In this document: piece after piece, positions 1 through 9,901 of the stretch | How the letters are laid out: every line of letters starts with the position of its first letter | Position numbering within the stretch: the first letter of the stretch is position 1 | Source of the DNA: an uncultured Gammaproteobacteria bacterium | GTDB taxonomy: Bacteria; Pseudomonadota; Gammaproteobacteria; Xanthomonadales; Xanthomonadaceae | NCBI GenBank assembly: GCA_903942465.1 | Contig: CAJAPA010000144.1 | Location: 1 to 58,220, forward strand | Direction of reading: 5' to 3' | DNA length: 58,220 nt | The notes under the pieces: model-generated | What the model was told of the DNA's origin: nothing | Databases searched by the model: none | What the model saw: only the letters and a program-made list of their open reading frames with translations | Translations under genes and position numbers: made by a program

Positions 1-1
1 G

Positions 2-370
2 ACCGCACTGACCGACATGGCACGCGCTCAGGCGTTGTGGGCCAAAGCCGGGCTTCCAGCCAAACCGAAGCTGCTGTTCGTGTCCGTTGACCCAGAGCGC
101 GATACGCCTGAGAAAATCGCCGAATATGCGGCTTTTTTCCATAAGGACACCCTGACCGCCACCGCGGCAGAACCGCAATTGGCGGAATTCACCCGCGCAC
201 TCGGCCTGGTATACATGAAAGTTCCGCAAGGCGACTCCTACACCATGGATCATTCCGCCACTCTCGTCTTGCTCAATCCCGAGGCTGAGTTCGCCGGCAT
301 CATCCGGCCGCCGCTCAGGCCGGAGGTCATCGGCGCGGACCTGATTGCACTGGCAAAGGCCCGTCCATGA
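2..370 (+). CDS. SCO1/SenC-family protein, C-terminal part (5' truncated by window edge)
   Basis: Open in frame from base 2; [21 protein letters not shown] and [21 protein letters not shown] match SCO1/SenC thioredoxin-fold motifs. Confidence 0.85.
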   Translation, partial: TALTDMARAQALWAKAGLPAKPKLLFVSVDPERDTPEKIAEYAAFFHKDTLTATAAEPQLAEFTRALGLVYMKVPQGDSYTMDHSATLVLLNPEAEFAGIIRPPLRPEVIGADLIALAKARP

Positions 371-1209
371 AAATCGCCTCCCTCGCGCAATACCTTCTGC
401 CGCACCGCCTGCTTTCGAATCTGGCGCATCGGCTGGCCTACTCGAAAACACCTTGGATCAAGCAAAATTTCATCCATACGATTCTGGCCAACTTCGATGT
501 CAATCTGGCAGAAGCCGACAATTCCGACCCGGACAGCTACGAAAGCTTCAATGCGTTCTTTACCCGCGCCCTGAAGCCCGGCGCCCGCAGTCCGGATGCC
601 GATCCACGGACCCTGATTCTGCCGGCCGATGGCAAAGTCAGCCAATGCGGAAACATCGAAATCGGACGCATCTTCCAGGCCAAAGGTCAGGACTACACCG
701 CTGCCGAACTGTTGGGTGATCCTGAAATGGCGAAGGCCTACGCGAACGGTGTGTTCATGAACATTTACCTGTCGCCGCGCGATTACCACCGCGTGCACAT
801 GCCCTGGACCGGCACGCTGACCGAAACCCTGCATGTTCCGGGACGTCTGTTCAGTGTGTCACCGGGCACGGTGGCCGATGTACCCCGCCTGTTCGCCCGT
901 AACGAACGTCTGGTCTGCCACTTCGACACCGACTTCGGGCCGATGTGTTCGGTGATGGTCGGGGCGATGTTGGTTTCCGGCGTGGAAACGGTCTGGAACG
1001 GCGTCAATATCCCGGAATACGCCGATGCGCCGAAACGGCTTGATTACCGCGGCAAAAATATCCGCCTGGAACGCTTTGCGGAAATGGCACGCTTCAACTA
1101 CGGATCGACCGTGATTTTGTTATTCCCCGAAGGGGCTGTGCAGTTGGATGAATTTGAACATCAAGCGCCGACCGTGCTCGGACGGCGCATGGGACTGCGG
1201 TTGGTCTGA
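367..1209 (+). CDS. psd: Phosphatidylserine decarboxylase proenzyme
   Basis: 280 aa; PSD motifs including [12 protein letters not shown] and a GST processing motif ([15 protein letters not shown]); overlaps the upstream stop by 4 nt. Confidence 0.95.
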   Translation: MKIASLAQYLLPHRLLSNLAHRLAYSKTPWIKQNFIHTILANFDVNLAEADNSDPDSYESFNAFFTRALKPGARSPDADPRTLILPADGKVSQCGNIEIGRIFQAKGQDYTAAELLGDPEMAKAYANGVFMNIYLSPRDYHRVHMPWTGTLTETLHVPGRLFSVSPGTVADVPRLFARNERLVCHFDTDFGPMCSVMVGAMLVSGVETVWNGVNIPEYADAPKRLDYRGKNIRLERFAEMARFNYGSTVILLFPEGAVQLDEFEHQAPTVLGRRMGLRLV

Positions 1210-1210
1210 G

Positions 1211-3040
1211 TTATGGCTTGCCGGCAACAGCTGGCGGACAGGTCAGCGGCGCCTTGTTGACCAGACGGTAATGCCTTCCGGCGATGACGACGTCCTCCAT
1301 TTTCGTCGGCGCTGTGGAAATTCGACCCAAACTCAGCGCATCATTGACTGAAGCGCAGTTTCCCGGCAAATCAACCGTGCCGGCAAGGATCCAGGTGTCT
1401 TTTGCGAGATGAAAAACCTGCAACGAGCCGCCCTGTTCGCGCAGCAGGACCTCGACTGTCCCGTCAGTATCCATATCCAAAATCAGGGCCTCGCAGGTTT
1501 TACCGCTGTTGTGCAGGCATTCCGGATACTGCCAGGCCTTGTCCTTGATGGCTTCTTTCCAGTTCTGCGCCAAGAAACTTTCCGGTAATGCGGCATCCGG
1601 AGTACGCACGGCGATGTTCACTGCGAGCAGTTTGGCATCCACTTTCTGCGGCTCGGCATTCCAGAGTGCATTCTGCTGCAGTGCCGCCTGTGCTTTCAGG
1701 GCAATCACCGCGGAATCTTTTCCGGATTTGGCGGATGCCATCGCCCGGAGTGCTTCATTGCCGAAGCGCTTGCCCTCGAATCGCAGGTATTCATAGTCGA
1801 ATTTCGATGCCTCGATTTTTCCTGCATTGAGCTGTGCCAGCTGGCTGTTGACGGAAATCCGGGCGGGGTCGAGTACCGGCGAGAAAATAGCCAGAAGCAA
1901 CAGCAGCAGAATGAAAGCGGTCAGCACATTGACCGGCGCTATGCGTGACAGCCACTGCGGGCTGCGCAACGCCGCCCAGAAATACCCCGCGCCGCAGCAC
2001 AAGGCCACCACCAGACAGAACGCGGCTACCAGACGGTCGACGGTCCAGCCGTACTGCCCGACACGCAGGCTCAGGGCATAGGCGGCAATCAGCGCCAGCG
2101 GCAGAATCAGGAATGCAGCAATGCGTGCGCCCGCCCAAATCGGCAGGGCGACTTCTTCGGTGACACTGCCATCCTGAAAGGCGGCATTGATCAATACCAC
2201 CAACACCGCGGCGGCGGCCAGCAGCAACGCCGTGGCGGCCTTGGTGGCCCACAGCGGCTCCAGGCCGGTAAACGGCAGCGCCAGCAAAAAGCCACCGATC
2301 AGCAGCACGGCCACCGGCAGAATCCAGGACAGCAGCACCAAGACGAGGCTGCGCACCCCGTGCACGATGGCCGGCCGGACATCGGTGATGTGCAGGGCGT
2401 AGGCAAAGGCGAAGGTCGTCACAGGAATGGCGAACCAGGACTCATCCAGCACGTCCTTGAGGAAAGAGAGCTTGATCATGTCGAACATCGCGGCGCCAAG
2501 CAGCAGCACCAGCCAGACGATACCGGTGAATACTCCGGCAAACGCGACCTGAATCAGAAGTTTGGAGGCGCTTTCAAAGATGTTTCGGTACGAGGCGATA
2601 TACCGTCCTTCCAGCACCGATGCCGATACCAGGGCGTGCGCAATGAAAAATCCGGCAACGGCATGCACCCATAACTCCGGCGACGGAAACCGGGCGCCGT
2701 CATCGATCTTCCCGTAATCACCCCAATAGGGTGCACCGATGCTTCGCCAGATATCGTAGAAGCCGAGCAACGCCAAGACCGTTGCCGCTGGAAGCAGCCA
2801 GCGCCAGAGGGTTCTGTATGGAAAATACCCCAATGCCGAGACCAGCAGCACTGGCACGATGGTGCATGCCAGTAGCAGTGCGGCAAACAAGCCGGAATTG
2901 CCCGTGGTCCAGAGCTTATTCTCCGCCGCTTGGTAAATCAGGAACAGGGCCAACCCCTGCAGCAAGCCCACCAGAAGCCGTGATCCGGCGATGGCCCGGC
3001 TGACCGAAGACCTGGGAATGTTGCTGTCGACAGTATTCAT
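1211..3040 (-). CDS. DUF4153-type polytopic membrane protein
   Basis: 609 aa; multiple hydrophobic helices in the N-terminal two thirds and a soluble C-terminal domain; resembles the DUF4153 family. Confidence 0.7.
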   Translation of the reverse strand: MNTVDSNIPRSSVSRAIAGSRLLVGLLQGLALFLIYQAAENKLWTTGNSGLFAALLLACTIVPVLLVSALGYFPYRTLWRWLLPAATVLALLGFYDIWRSIGAPYWGDYGKIDDGARFPSPELWVHAVAGFFIAHALVSASVLEGRYIASYRNIFESASKLLIQVAFAGVFTGIVWLVLLLGAAMFDMIKLSFLKDVLDESWFAIPVTTFAFAYALHITDVRPAIVHGVRSLVLVLLSWILPVAVLLIGGFLLALPFTGLEPLWATKAATALLLAAAAVLVVLINAAFQDGSVTEEVALPIWAGARIAAFLILPLALIAAYALSLRVGQYGWTVDRLVAAFCLVVALCCGAGYFWAALRSPQWLSRIAPVNVLTAFILLLLLLAIFSPVLDPARISVNSQLAQLNAGKIEASKFDYEYLRFEGKRFGNEALRAMASAKSGKDSAVIALKAQAALQQNALWNAEPQKVDAKLLAVNIAVRTPDAALPESFLAQNWKEAIKDKAWQYPECLHNSGKTCEALILDMDTDGTVEVLLREQGGSLQVFHLAKDTWILAGTVDLPGNCASVNDALSLGRISTAPTKMEDVVIAGRHYRLVNKAPLTCPPAVAGKP

Positions 3041-3071
3041 GACGCCCCCTGATTGAACGATTGAACGGCCA

Positions 3072-3326
3072 TCAGCCGTATTTGAGTTTCATGGCCAGCA
3101 CCGATCCGGCGAGAAGGATGGTGATGCTGTTGGCGATGATGATCGGCAGCGAGCCGAGCAGAATGCCGTAGATCAACCACGCCAGGACGCCGGCAGTGAA
3201 TATCGCATACATGCCCAGAGAGATGTCCTGGGTCTGCTTACTGCGCCAGACCTGGATGACCTGAGGAATGAAAGAAATGGTGGTCAGGGTCGCGGCGAGG
3301 AAGCCGAACAGTTCGGTGGTGTTCAT
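3072..3326 (-). CDS. SemiSWEET / MtN3-like small transporter
   Basis: 84 aa, three predicted TM segments, PQ motif (TTISFIPQVIQVWRSKQTQDISL). Confidence 0.85.
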   Translation of the reverse strand: MNTTELFGFLAATLTTISFIPQVIQVWRSKQTQDISLGMYAIFTAGVLAWLIYGILLGSLPIIIANSITILLAGSVLAMKLKYG

Positions 3327-3405
3327 GGCAGTATCGATGGGGTCATGCTGCGATTATACCCACAGCGTATGGCACAATGTTCGAAACCCCATTTACGGAC
3401 GCAGC

Positions 3406-4566
3406 ATGCGTTTCATCGCCCTTTTCACCCTGTCCACATGTCTCGCCTCCATAGATGCGGTAGCGGCCACGGAGACTATTCGGGTAGCTAGCTTTAATGC
3501 CTCCCTGTATTCCGACCAAACCGGCGGACTGATCAAACGGCTGGAAGATGGTGATGCGCCGGCCCGTAAAATCGCAGCCGTCATCCAACATCAACGCCCT
3601 GACCTGCTGCTGCTCAATGAGTTCGATTACGATGCCGAAGGCCGTGCCGCCGACGTGTTCCAGAAACGCTATCTGGGCAAAGCGCAGTTCGGCCAGAAGC
3701 CCATCACCTACAAATACCGTTATTTCGCACCGGTCAACACCGGCGTACCCAGCGGTTTCGATCTGAATGGCGATGGAAAAACCGAAGGCGGCAATGACGC
3801 CTTCGGTTTCGGTAACCATCCCGGTCAATACGGCATGCTGGTGCTGTCGAAATTCCCCATCGATAAACGAGCCGTCCGGACATTCCAGAAATTCCTCTGG
3901 AAGGACATGCCGCGGGCACGGATTCCGCTGCGTGCCGATGGTTCGCCGTGGTATTCGAAAGCGGTCTGGAATGCCTTCCGCCTGTCTTCGAAATCGCATT
4001 GGGATGTTCCGGTCGTCACGCCGATGGGTACCCTGCATTTCCTGGTCTCGCACCCGACGCCGCCGGTGTTCGACGGCCCGGAAGACCGCAACGGCAACCG
4101 TTATGCCGATGAAATCCGGTTCTGGGGAGAGTATGTCTGGAATCGCGGCAATGATTGGATCGTCGATGATCTCGGCCTGCGCGGCGGTCTGAAAGACGAC
4201 GCCCGTTTCGCCATTGCCGGCGATTTGAACGCCGATCCCGCCGACGGTGACGGTATTCCCGGCGCCATCACCGAACTGCTTGAAAACCCGCGCGTGCTGA
4301 GAATGCTGACGCCGCGTTCCGAAGGGGCTGCGCAGGCGGCAGAAGCCACCGGAGACACCAATCTCAAGCACCGCGGTTCTCCGCGCCATGACACCGGCGA
4401 TTTCGGGCCGAGAGTCGGCAATCTACGTCTGGATTATGTGCTGCCCTCGGTCGGCTGGCAGGTCATCGGCAGCGGCGTTTTTTGGCCGAAGGTCGGTGAA
4501 CCGGGCCACGACTGGCTGGATGCCACCGACCATCGCATGGTCTGGGTGGATCTGCGCGGCGATTAA
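3406..4566 (+). CDS. Secreted endonuclease/exonuclease/phosphatase family protein
   Basis: Signal peptide [21 protein letters not shown] then [24 protein letters not shown] and DHRMVWVDL (EEP-fold motifs); the ATG at 3406 is preferred over the track start at 3268 because of the signal peptide. Confidence 0.85.
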   Translation: MRFIALFTLSTCLASIDAVAATETIRVASFNASLYSDQTGGLIKRLEDGDAPARKIAAVIQHQRPDLLLLNEFDYDAEGRAADVFQKRYLGKAQFGQKPITYKYRYFAPVNTGVPSGFDLNGDGKTEGGNDAFGFGNHPGQYGMLVLSKFPIDKRAVRTFQKFLWKDMPRARIPLRADGSPWYSKAVWNAFRLSSKSHWDVPVVTPMGTLHFLVSHPTPPVFDGPEDRNGNRYADEIRFWGEYVWNRGNDWIVDDLGLRGGLKDDARFAIAGDLNADPADGDGIPGAITELLENPRVLRMLTPRSEGAAQAAEATGDTNLKHRGSPRHDTGDFGPRVGNLRLDYVLPSVGWQVIGSGVFWPKVGEPGHDWLDATDHRMVWVDLRGD

Positions 4567-5759
4567 ACCAGATCAACCTTGAGTGCGGCTGCGACGCGAC
4601 GGGCCTTCTCACGCGCGGCTTCCAGAGATACGTCACGCGCCAGTGCCACGGCCACACGCCGGGATCCCTCGACATATGGCTTACCGAACAGACGTAGCGC
4701 CGTTCCGGTTTCAGCCAGCGCTTCGGCCACGCGGCTGAACTCGGGAACGCCGGTGCCCTTGGCCAGAATCGCGACCGAGGCCGACGGACCGTAGTCGCGG
4801 ATTTCGGGAATCGGCAGGCCCAGTATGGCGCGGGCATGCAGGGCGAATTCGGACAGTTCCTGCGATATCAGGGTCACCAAGCCGGTATCATGCGGACGTG
4901 GCGAGACTTCGCTGAACCAGACGGCATCGCCTTTGACGAACAGCTCGACACCGAACAGGCCAAAGCCGCCCAGGTTATCGGTGATGGTTCGCGCGATGTC
5001 CTGCGCCTTGGTCCACGCCGTTTCGCTCATCGGCTGGGGCATCCAGCTTTCGCGATAGTCACCGTCAATCTGCAAATGACCGACCGGGGCACAGAACGAA
5101 GTCCCTTGCCGGTGTCGGACAGTAAGCAAGGTGATTTCATAATCGAAATCGATGAAGCCTTCGACAATGCAACGCCCCATGCCGGCCCTTCCGCCAGTCT
5201 GGGCTTTGTGCCAAGCGGCGTCGATGTCGGCTTCGCTTCTTACCGTGCTTTGGCCTTTCCCTGAAGAGGACATCAGCGGTTTGATGACGCAGGGAATGCC
5301 GACCGCCGGCAAGGCTTCACGGTAACCGGCTTCATCATCGACAAATCGATAAGGCGAGGTCGGCAACCCGAGGGTTTCCGCGGCGAGGCGCCGGATACCT
5401 TCACGGTCCATGGTCAATCGGGCTGCACGCGCCGTTGGGATCACCTGCAGACCGTGATTTTCTTCCAGATCGACCAAGGTCTGGGTGTGGATGGCCTCGA
5501 TTTCGGGAACCACCAGATGCGGCCGCACCCGTGCGATGAGATCACGTAAAGCCGCGGGATCGAGCATGTTCAATGTGTGGCATTCGTGCGCGACCTGCAT
5601 GGCCGGCGCATTGTCGTAGCGGTCTGCGGCAATCACCTGAACCCCGAAGCGCTGCAGTTCGATGGCGACTTCCTTGCCAAGCTCGCCGGAACCCAGAAGC
5701 AGGACACGGTAGGCGTTTTTCGCCTCAGGAGTACCGAAAACGGGCGGGGATGCGTGCAT
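4563..5759 (-). CDS. purT: Formate-dependent phosphoribosylglycinamide formyltransferase
   Basis: 398 aa ATP-grasp protein; [39 protein letters not shown] and [19 protein letters not shown] are characteristic of PurT. Confidence 0.96.
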   Translation of the reverse strand: MHASPPVFGTPEAKNAYRVLLLGSGELGKEVAIELQRFGVQVIAADRYDNAPAMQVAHECHTLNMLDPAALRDLIARVRPHLVVPEIEAIHTQTLVDLEENHGLQVIPTARAARLTMDREGIRRLAAETLGLPTSPYRFVDDEAGYREALPAVGIPCVIKPLMSSSGKGQSTVRSEADIDAAWHKAQTGGRAGMGRCIVEGFIDFDYEITLLTVRHRQGTSFCAPVGHLQIDGDYRESWMPQPMSETAWTKAQDIARTITDNLGGFGLFGVELFVKGDAVWFSEVSPRPHDTGLVTLISQELSEFALHARAILGLPIPEIRDYGPSASVAILAKGTGVPEFSRVAEALAETGTALRLFGKPYVEGSRRVAVALARDVSLEAAREKARRVAAALKVDLV

Positions 5760-5801
5760 GGCAATTGTCTGCTGGTGTCGGTTTATGCCATTATACGCCT
5801 G

Positions 5802-6737
5802 ATGAAAAGCATCGTTCTTTTGAATCCCCGCAGCGCATTCCTCGGACTCTTTTCGGTCGGTTATCTGTTTCTGTCGGCCTGCCAGGCCACTTCTGAAGCT
5901 ACGGTTCCGCGCTGGTCCGACCCGGTGTTTGCCGGCATACCGGATGCCGGCAAACTGTCCGAACTGTCAGGACTGACCCGTTCCAACCGTGCCGACGGTG
6001 TCTATTGGGCCATCAATGACGGTGACAACCCGGCCGAAATCATCGCCATAGACGGCAATGCGCGGACGCTGGGAACCTTCACCGCACCGGACATCCGCAA
6101 CATCGACTGGGAAGACATCACCAATTATTCACTGGCCGGAAAACACTATCTCGCCATCGCCGATACCGGCGACAACGGCGGCGTTCGCGACGTGCTGTTT
6201 ATCCATATCTTCGAGGAACCGTCCGACGCAAAACGCAGCGGACAGCTCGCTCCGGTCAAAAGCATCCGCTTTCTCTGGCCCGACGGAGCCCGGGATGCCG
6301 AGTCGCTTTTCGCATCTGCAAAAAATAGAAGCTTTTACCTCATTTCCAAAAAACGCGTTCCCGCCGAACTGTTCGCCCTGCCCTTTGATGCCCCCGATGG
6401 CAGCGAGCCCGTTCTGGTCGCCACGCTCGAAGGCATCGCCCAACCTGATGCTGAAACCATGAACAAAAAAGGCGATTACGGCCGCTATCGGGCACAAATC
6501 ACCGCCGCCGACCTCAGCCCGGACAACCGCACCATCGCGGTGCTGAATTACCAGCAGGTCACATTCTTTCCGATGCCGAAGAAATCCAAGATACGGTTGA
6601 AACCCCTTTCCACCCTCACCCTGCCTTGGTTGCCCCAGGCTGAAGGCATTACCTATTCGCGGGATGGAAAACAGCTTTTTGTCGGCAGCGAACAGGCTCC
6701 CACGCCGGTCATACGGTATGACCGCCAGCAACCCTAA
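5802..6737 (+). CDS. Predicted lipoprotein, beta-propeller-like
   Basis: Lipobox-like LFLSAC after [21 protein letters not shown]; the ATG at 5802 is preferred over the track start at 5577, which lies inside purT. Confidence 0.7.
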   Translation: MKSIVLLNPRSAFLGLFSVGYLFLSACQATSEATVPRWSDPVFAGIPDAGKLSELSGLTRSNRADGVYWAINDGDNPAEIIAIDGNARTLGTFTAPDIRNIDWEDITNYSLAGKHYLAIADTGDNGGVRDVLFIHIFEEPSDAKRSGQLAPVKSIRFLWPDGARDAESLFASAKNRSFYLISKKRVPAELFALPFDAPDGSEPVLVATLEGIAQPDAETMNKKGDYGRYRAQITAADLSPDNRTIAVLNYQQVTFFPMPKKSKIRLKPLSTLTLPWLPQAEGITYSRDGKQLFVGSEQAPTPVIRYDRQQP

Positions 6738-6761
6738 GCACCAGCACGAGCTACAAAATCC

Positions 6762-6786
6762 AAGAGCGGCACAGCCGCTTTTTTTA
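6762..6786 (+). terminator. Rho-independent terminator
   Basis: AGCGGC-ACA-GCCGCT hairpin followed by a T run. Confidence 0.8.
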
Positions 6787-6818
6787 TATCTTGATGATTT
6801 ATATCATTTTTTATTTTT

Positions 6819-6846
6819 TTGACAAATTAATTTAATTTGATATCAT
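6819..6846 (+). promoter_or_regulatory. Sigma70-type promoter of the SPFH operon
   Basis: TTGACA (6819-6824), 16-nt spacer, TATCAT (6841-6846) in a very AT-rich intergenic segment. Confidence 0.65.
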
Positions 6847-6857
6847 TTATATATCAA
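6837..6857. repeat. Perfect inverted repeat TTGATAT-N7-ATATCAA overlapping the -10 (candidate operator)
   Basis: Arms 6837-6843 and 6851-6857; a degenerate related element TGAT-N7-ATCA lies at 6792-6806. Confidence 0.7.
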
Positions 6858-6871
6858 CCAAGGGGCCTCAA

Positions 6872-7735
6872 ATGAAAGAAAATAATCTGAAATCACTTAA
6901 CGGCATCACATTCCTGATCGTCAGCCTGTTGGCCAGCGCGCTCAGTGCCTATGGATTTTTCATCGGCGCCCAGGCGCATGACCCCGTCATTGCCTTCGGG
7001 TCCTTAATGAGCCTGATCGTATTCACTTTCCTGCTGGTAGGCCTGTACATGGTCGAACCGAACCAGGCTGCGGTACTCAGTCTGTTCGGCAAGTACGTGG
7101 GGACCGTGAAGGAGCAGGGCCTGCGCTGGAACAATCCCTTTTACAGCAAGAAGAAGATCTCGCTGCGCACGCGCAACTTCGAATCCGGCAAGCTGAAAGT
7201 CAACGACCTGGAAGGCAGTCCGATTGAAATCGCGGCCGTCGTGGTCTGGAGTGTCGTCGATTCGGCGGAAGCCGTATTCAATGTCGATGATTACGAAAGC
7301 TTCGTGCACATCCAATCCGAAGCCGCCCTGCGCGCCATGGCCACCTCTTATCCGTATGACCAGCATGAAGAGGGCAAGATTTCCCTGCGCAGCCATGCCG
7401 GCGAAATCGCCAAACACCTGACCGAGGAAATCCAGGAGCGTCTGGCTGAGGCCGGCGTGCGTGTCATCGAAGCGCGCATCAGCCACCTGGCCTATGCCCC
7501 GGAAATCGCCCAGGCCATGCTGCAGCGCCAGCAGGCCAGCGCCATCATCGCGGCCCGTACGCGCATCGTCGAAGGCGCGGTCAGCATGGTCGAAATGGCC
7601 CTGAGCGAACTGTCCAAGCGCAACGTGGTCGATCTCGATCCGGAACGACGCGCGGCCATGGTCAGCAATCTTCTGGTGGTGCTGTGCGGCGAACGTGGCA
7701 CACAGCCCATCGTCAATACCGGTTCGATTTACTGA
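6872..7735 (+). CDS. SPFH/band 7 (stomatin/prohibitin-like) protein
   Basis: 287 aa; N-terminal TM segments then [30 protein letters not shown] and [32 protein letters not shown], typical of SPFH proteins. Confidence 0.92.
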   Translation: MKENNLKSLNGITFLIVSLLASALSAYGFFIGAQAHDPVIAFGSLMSLIVFTFLLVGLYMVEPNQAAVLSLFGKYVGTVKEQGLRWNNPFYSKKKISLRTRNFESGKLKVNDLEGSPIEIAAVVVWSVVDSAEAVFNVDDYESFVHIQSEAALRAMATSYPYDQHEEGKISLRSHAGEIAKHLTEEIQERLAEAGVRVIEARISHLAYAPEIAQAMLQRQQASAIIAARTRIVEGAVSMVEMALSELSKRNVVDLDPERRAAMVSNLLVVLCGERGTQPIVNTGSIY

Positions 7736-7745
7736 TACCGTTGCG

Positions 7746-7934
7746 ATGACCGCGAAAAAATCCTTTCCGTTGCGCATCAATGCCCGGGTGCTGGAAGCCG
7801 TCCAGCACTGGGCCGATGACGATCTGCGCTCGCTGAATGCGCAGATCGAATATGTGCTGCGGGAAGCGTTGCGTAAGACCAACCGTCTACCGGCGGCGAG
7901 AACGGACGAGGACCCCGATCATGAACAATCGTAA
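7746..7934 (+). CDS. Arc-type ribbon-helix-helix DNA-binding protein
   Basis: 62 aa from the ATG at 7746; KSFPLRINARVLEAVQHWADDDLRSLNAQIEYVLREALRK fits the Arc/HicB-type RHH pattern. Confidence 0.85.
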   Translation: MTAKKSFPLRINARVLEAVQHWADDDLRSLNAQIEYVLREALRKTNRLPAARTDEDPDHEQS

Positions 7935-8451
7935 AGATTTCGCACTTTCACCGGTGGGTGCCAACGCAAAACTTTTCTTTGCCGGCCTAATTCTATTGCC
8001 AGTCATCTTGATTGCCGTCATCTGGTGGAACGATCCCTCGGAATTCAGTGATATCCCGCTCTGGGCATTGGGCTTGATGTTCGGCATCGGCCCTGCCGTA
8101 CTTGTCGCCGCCGCCATGGGGGTCAGGAATCCGCAAGCAGGGCTCGGCATGGACGGATTGTCGCTGAAGGTCAGCTTCATCGATAAACGATGGGCACTGA
8201 ATGATATCGATCGCGTCAATGCAGCACTGGTCAATCTGGAATCCCGGCAGGAGCTGCGGCCGAAATGGAAGCTGTGGGGGGCAGCCATGCCCGGCCTGAG
8301 TTCGGGTCTGTTCAAACTCTATGATGGCCGTAAAGCACATGTTTACATTACCGACCGCAGCAAAGTCGTGTATCTGCCTACCCAAAGCGGTCCGGTTTTA
8401 TTAAGCTTGGAGCGACCGAGGGAATTCCTCGACGCCCTGCAGGCCCTGTAA
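7921..8451 (+). CDS. Small membrane protein with two TM segments and a possible PH-like C-terminal domain
   Basis: ATG at 7921 overlapping the RHH gene; two hydrophobic helices, then a beta-rich region. Confidence 0.6.
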   Translation: MNNRKDFALSPVGANAKLFFAGLILLPVILIAVIWWNDPSEFSDIPLWALGLMFGIGPAVLVAAAMGVRNPQAGLGMDGLSLKVSFIDKRWALNDIDRVNAALVNLESRQELRPKWKLWGAAMPGLSSGLFKLYDGRKAHVYITDRSKVVYLPTQSGPVLLSLERPREFLDALQAL

Positions 8452-9245
8452 TGCTGATTCCCGCGGAATACCGTCTCATCAATGGCAACAGGCTGGATGC
8501 GGTGCCGGCCTGCCTGTACCGCGCCCGCGCCAATTCCCACGCCCGTCAACTTGCCCGGGCCGACTGGCTGATCCGTGAGCGCGACAGCGGAAACTTCATC
8601 GCGACCATGCAAGGCTCACGGGTACATTTCATGAACCGCAGCCCTGCCCCGCAGCAGTGGTTGGATGCCGTCTCCGAATTGCTGGCGTCTGCAGACAGCG
8701 GCTTTGCTTATCTGCCCCTCTCCGGACTGAACCCCCTACTTGATGAACTCGGAATCGATGCCGAAATTTATGGCCGACAGACCGGTCTGCCCGCCGTGGC
8801 CGAACCGGTCCAGTTGGAATACGCAGGCCGTGATTGTTTTCGGCGTCCTTTATGGCTGGCGTACGATGCCGCCAAGGCCTGGGGCCGGATGCAGACTGCT
8901 GCCGCGGCCGATGACGTCCGGCTGCAGGCCATTTCCGGCTACCGGAGCGTGCATTACCAGATGGGGATTTTCCGTCGCAAAAGCGCCCGCGGCATTCCCT
9001 TGCATGACATTCTTGCCGTGAATGCGGCCCCGGGGTTCAGTGAACATCACAGCGGGCGCGCCATCGATATCGGTACGCCGGGAGAACCGGCCGCCATGGA
9101 AAGCTTCGAGGACACGGTGGCATTCGCTTGGTTGCAACGGCATGCAGCCACCTACGGTTTCCGGATGAGCTATCCGCGCGGCAATGCGCACGGCATCAGC
9201 TATGAACCTTGGCATTGGTTCTGGATCGGCGGCGATCAATCCTGA
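8451..9245 (+). CDS. M15-family (VanY/D-Ala-D-Ala carboxypeptidase-like) peptidase
   Basis: AISGYRSVHYQ, EHHSGRAIDIGTPGEP and GISYEPWHWFWIG motifs; start overlaps the upstream stop (TAATG). Confidence 0.88.
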   Translation: MLIPAEYRLINGNRLDAVPACLYRARANSHARQLARADWLIRERDSGNFIATMQGSRVHFMNRSPAPQQWLDAVSELLASADSGFAYLPLSGLNPLLDELGIDAEIYGRQTGLPAVAEPVQLEYAGRDCFRRPLWLAYDAAKAWGRMQTAAAADDVRLQAISGYRSVHYQMGIFRRKSARGIPLHDILAVNAAPGFSEHHSGRAIDIGTPGEPAAMESFEDTVAFAWLQRHAATYGFRMSYPRGNAHGISYEPWHWFWIGGDQS

Positions 9246-9901
9246 GAGCGTTTGACGGCTTCTTTGCGGAAATCGGCAATCCGCCACAGGTAAAAGCTGG
9301 CCAAGGTCCGGTACGGCGCCCAGACCTCACCACGATGCGCCAGCATTTTGGGTGACGGCATTTCCGATAAGCCATCCAAGAGCATGGCGCCCTGACGCAC
9401 TCCCAGATCATCGACAGGCAGTACATCCGGCCGGCCAAGCCGGAACATCAACATCATCTCGACCGTCCAACGGCCGATGCCACGGGTCGGCACCAGCGCC
9501 GCGATGATGGCTTCGTTGTCGAGATACTGCAGACTACGCGAATCCGGAATTTCTCCCGCCTTGTCACGGCGCGCAAGATCGCGCAGTGCCAGGGTCTTGT
9601 TTCCCGAAACGCCGCATGCGCGCAGTTGTGCATCACTCAGCCGTGCAAGGGTTTGGTGGTGGAAGCGTGGCTCGGGCATGGCTTGCTCCACCCGTCCGAC
9701 GATAGTGGCCGCCGCCTTGCCGCTGAGCTGCTGGTAGAGGATTGCGCGCGCGAGGGCATCGGCGATATCGAATGGTTTGCCCCAGCCCGATGAGTAATCG
9801 ATGGGACCTATTTTTTGCACCCAGGGTCTGAACGCGGAATCCGCCCTGAGCAGCGCGCGACGGGCGGCAGCCGCATCGAATCCGCGTTTATAGCGAGGCA
9901 T
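9236..9901 (-). CDS. DNA-3-methyladenine glycosylase II family
   Basis: HhH-GPD signature VPTRGIGRWTVEMMLMFRLGRPDVLPVDDLGVRQG; start taken at MPRYKRGF (9901). Confidence 0.9.
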   Translation of the reverse strand: MPRYKRGFDAAAARRALLRADSAFRPWVQKIGPIDYSSGWGKPFDIADALARAILYQQLSGKAAATIVGRVEQAMPEPRFHHQTLARLSDAQLRACGVSGNKTLALRDLARRDKAGEIPDSRSLQYLDNEAIIAALVPTRGIGRWTVEMMLMFRLGRPDVLPVDDLGVRQGAMLLDGLSEMPSPKMLAHRGEVWAPYRTLASFYLWRIADFRKEAVKRSQD

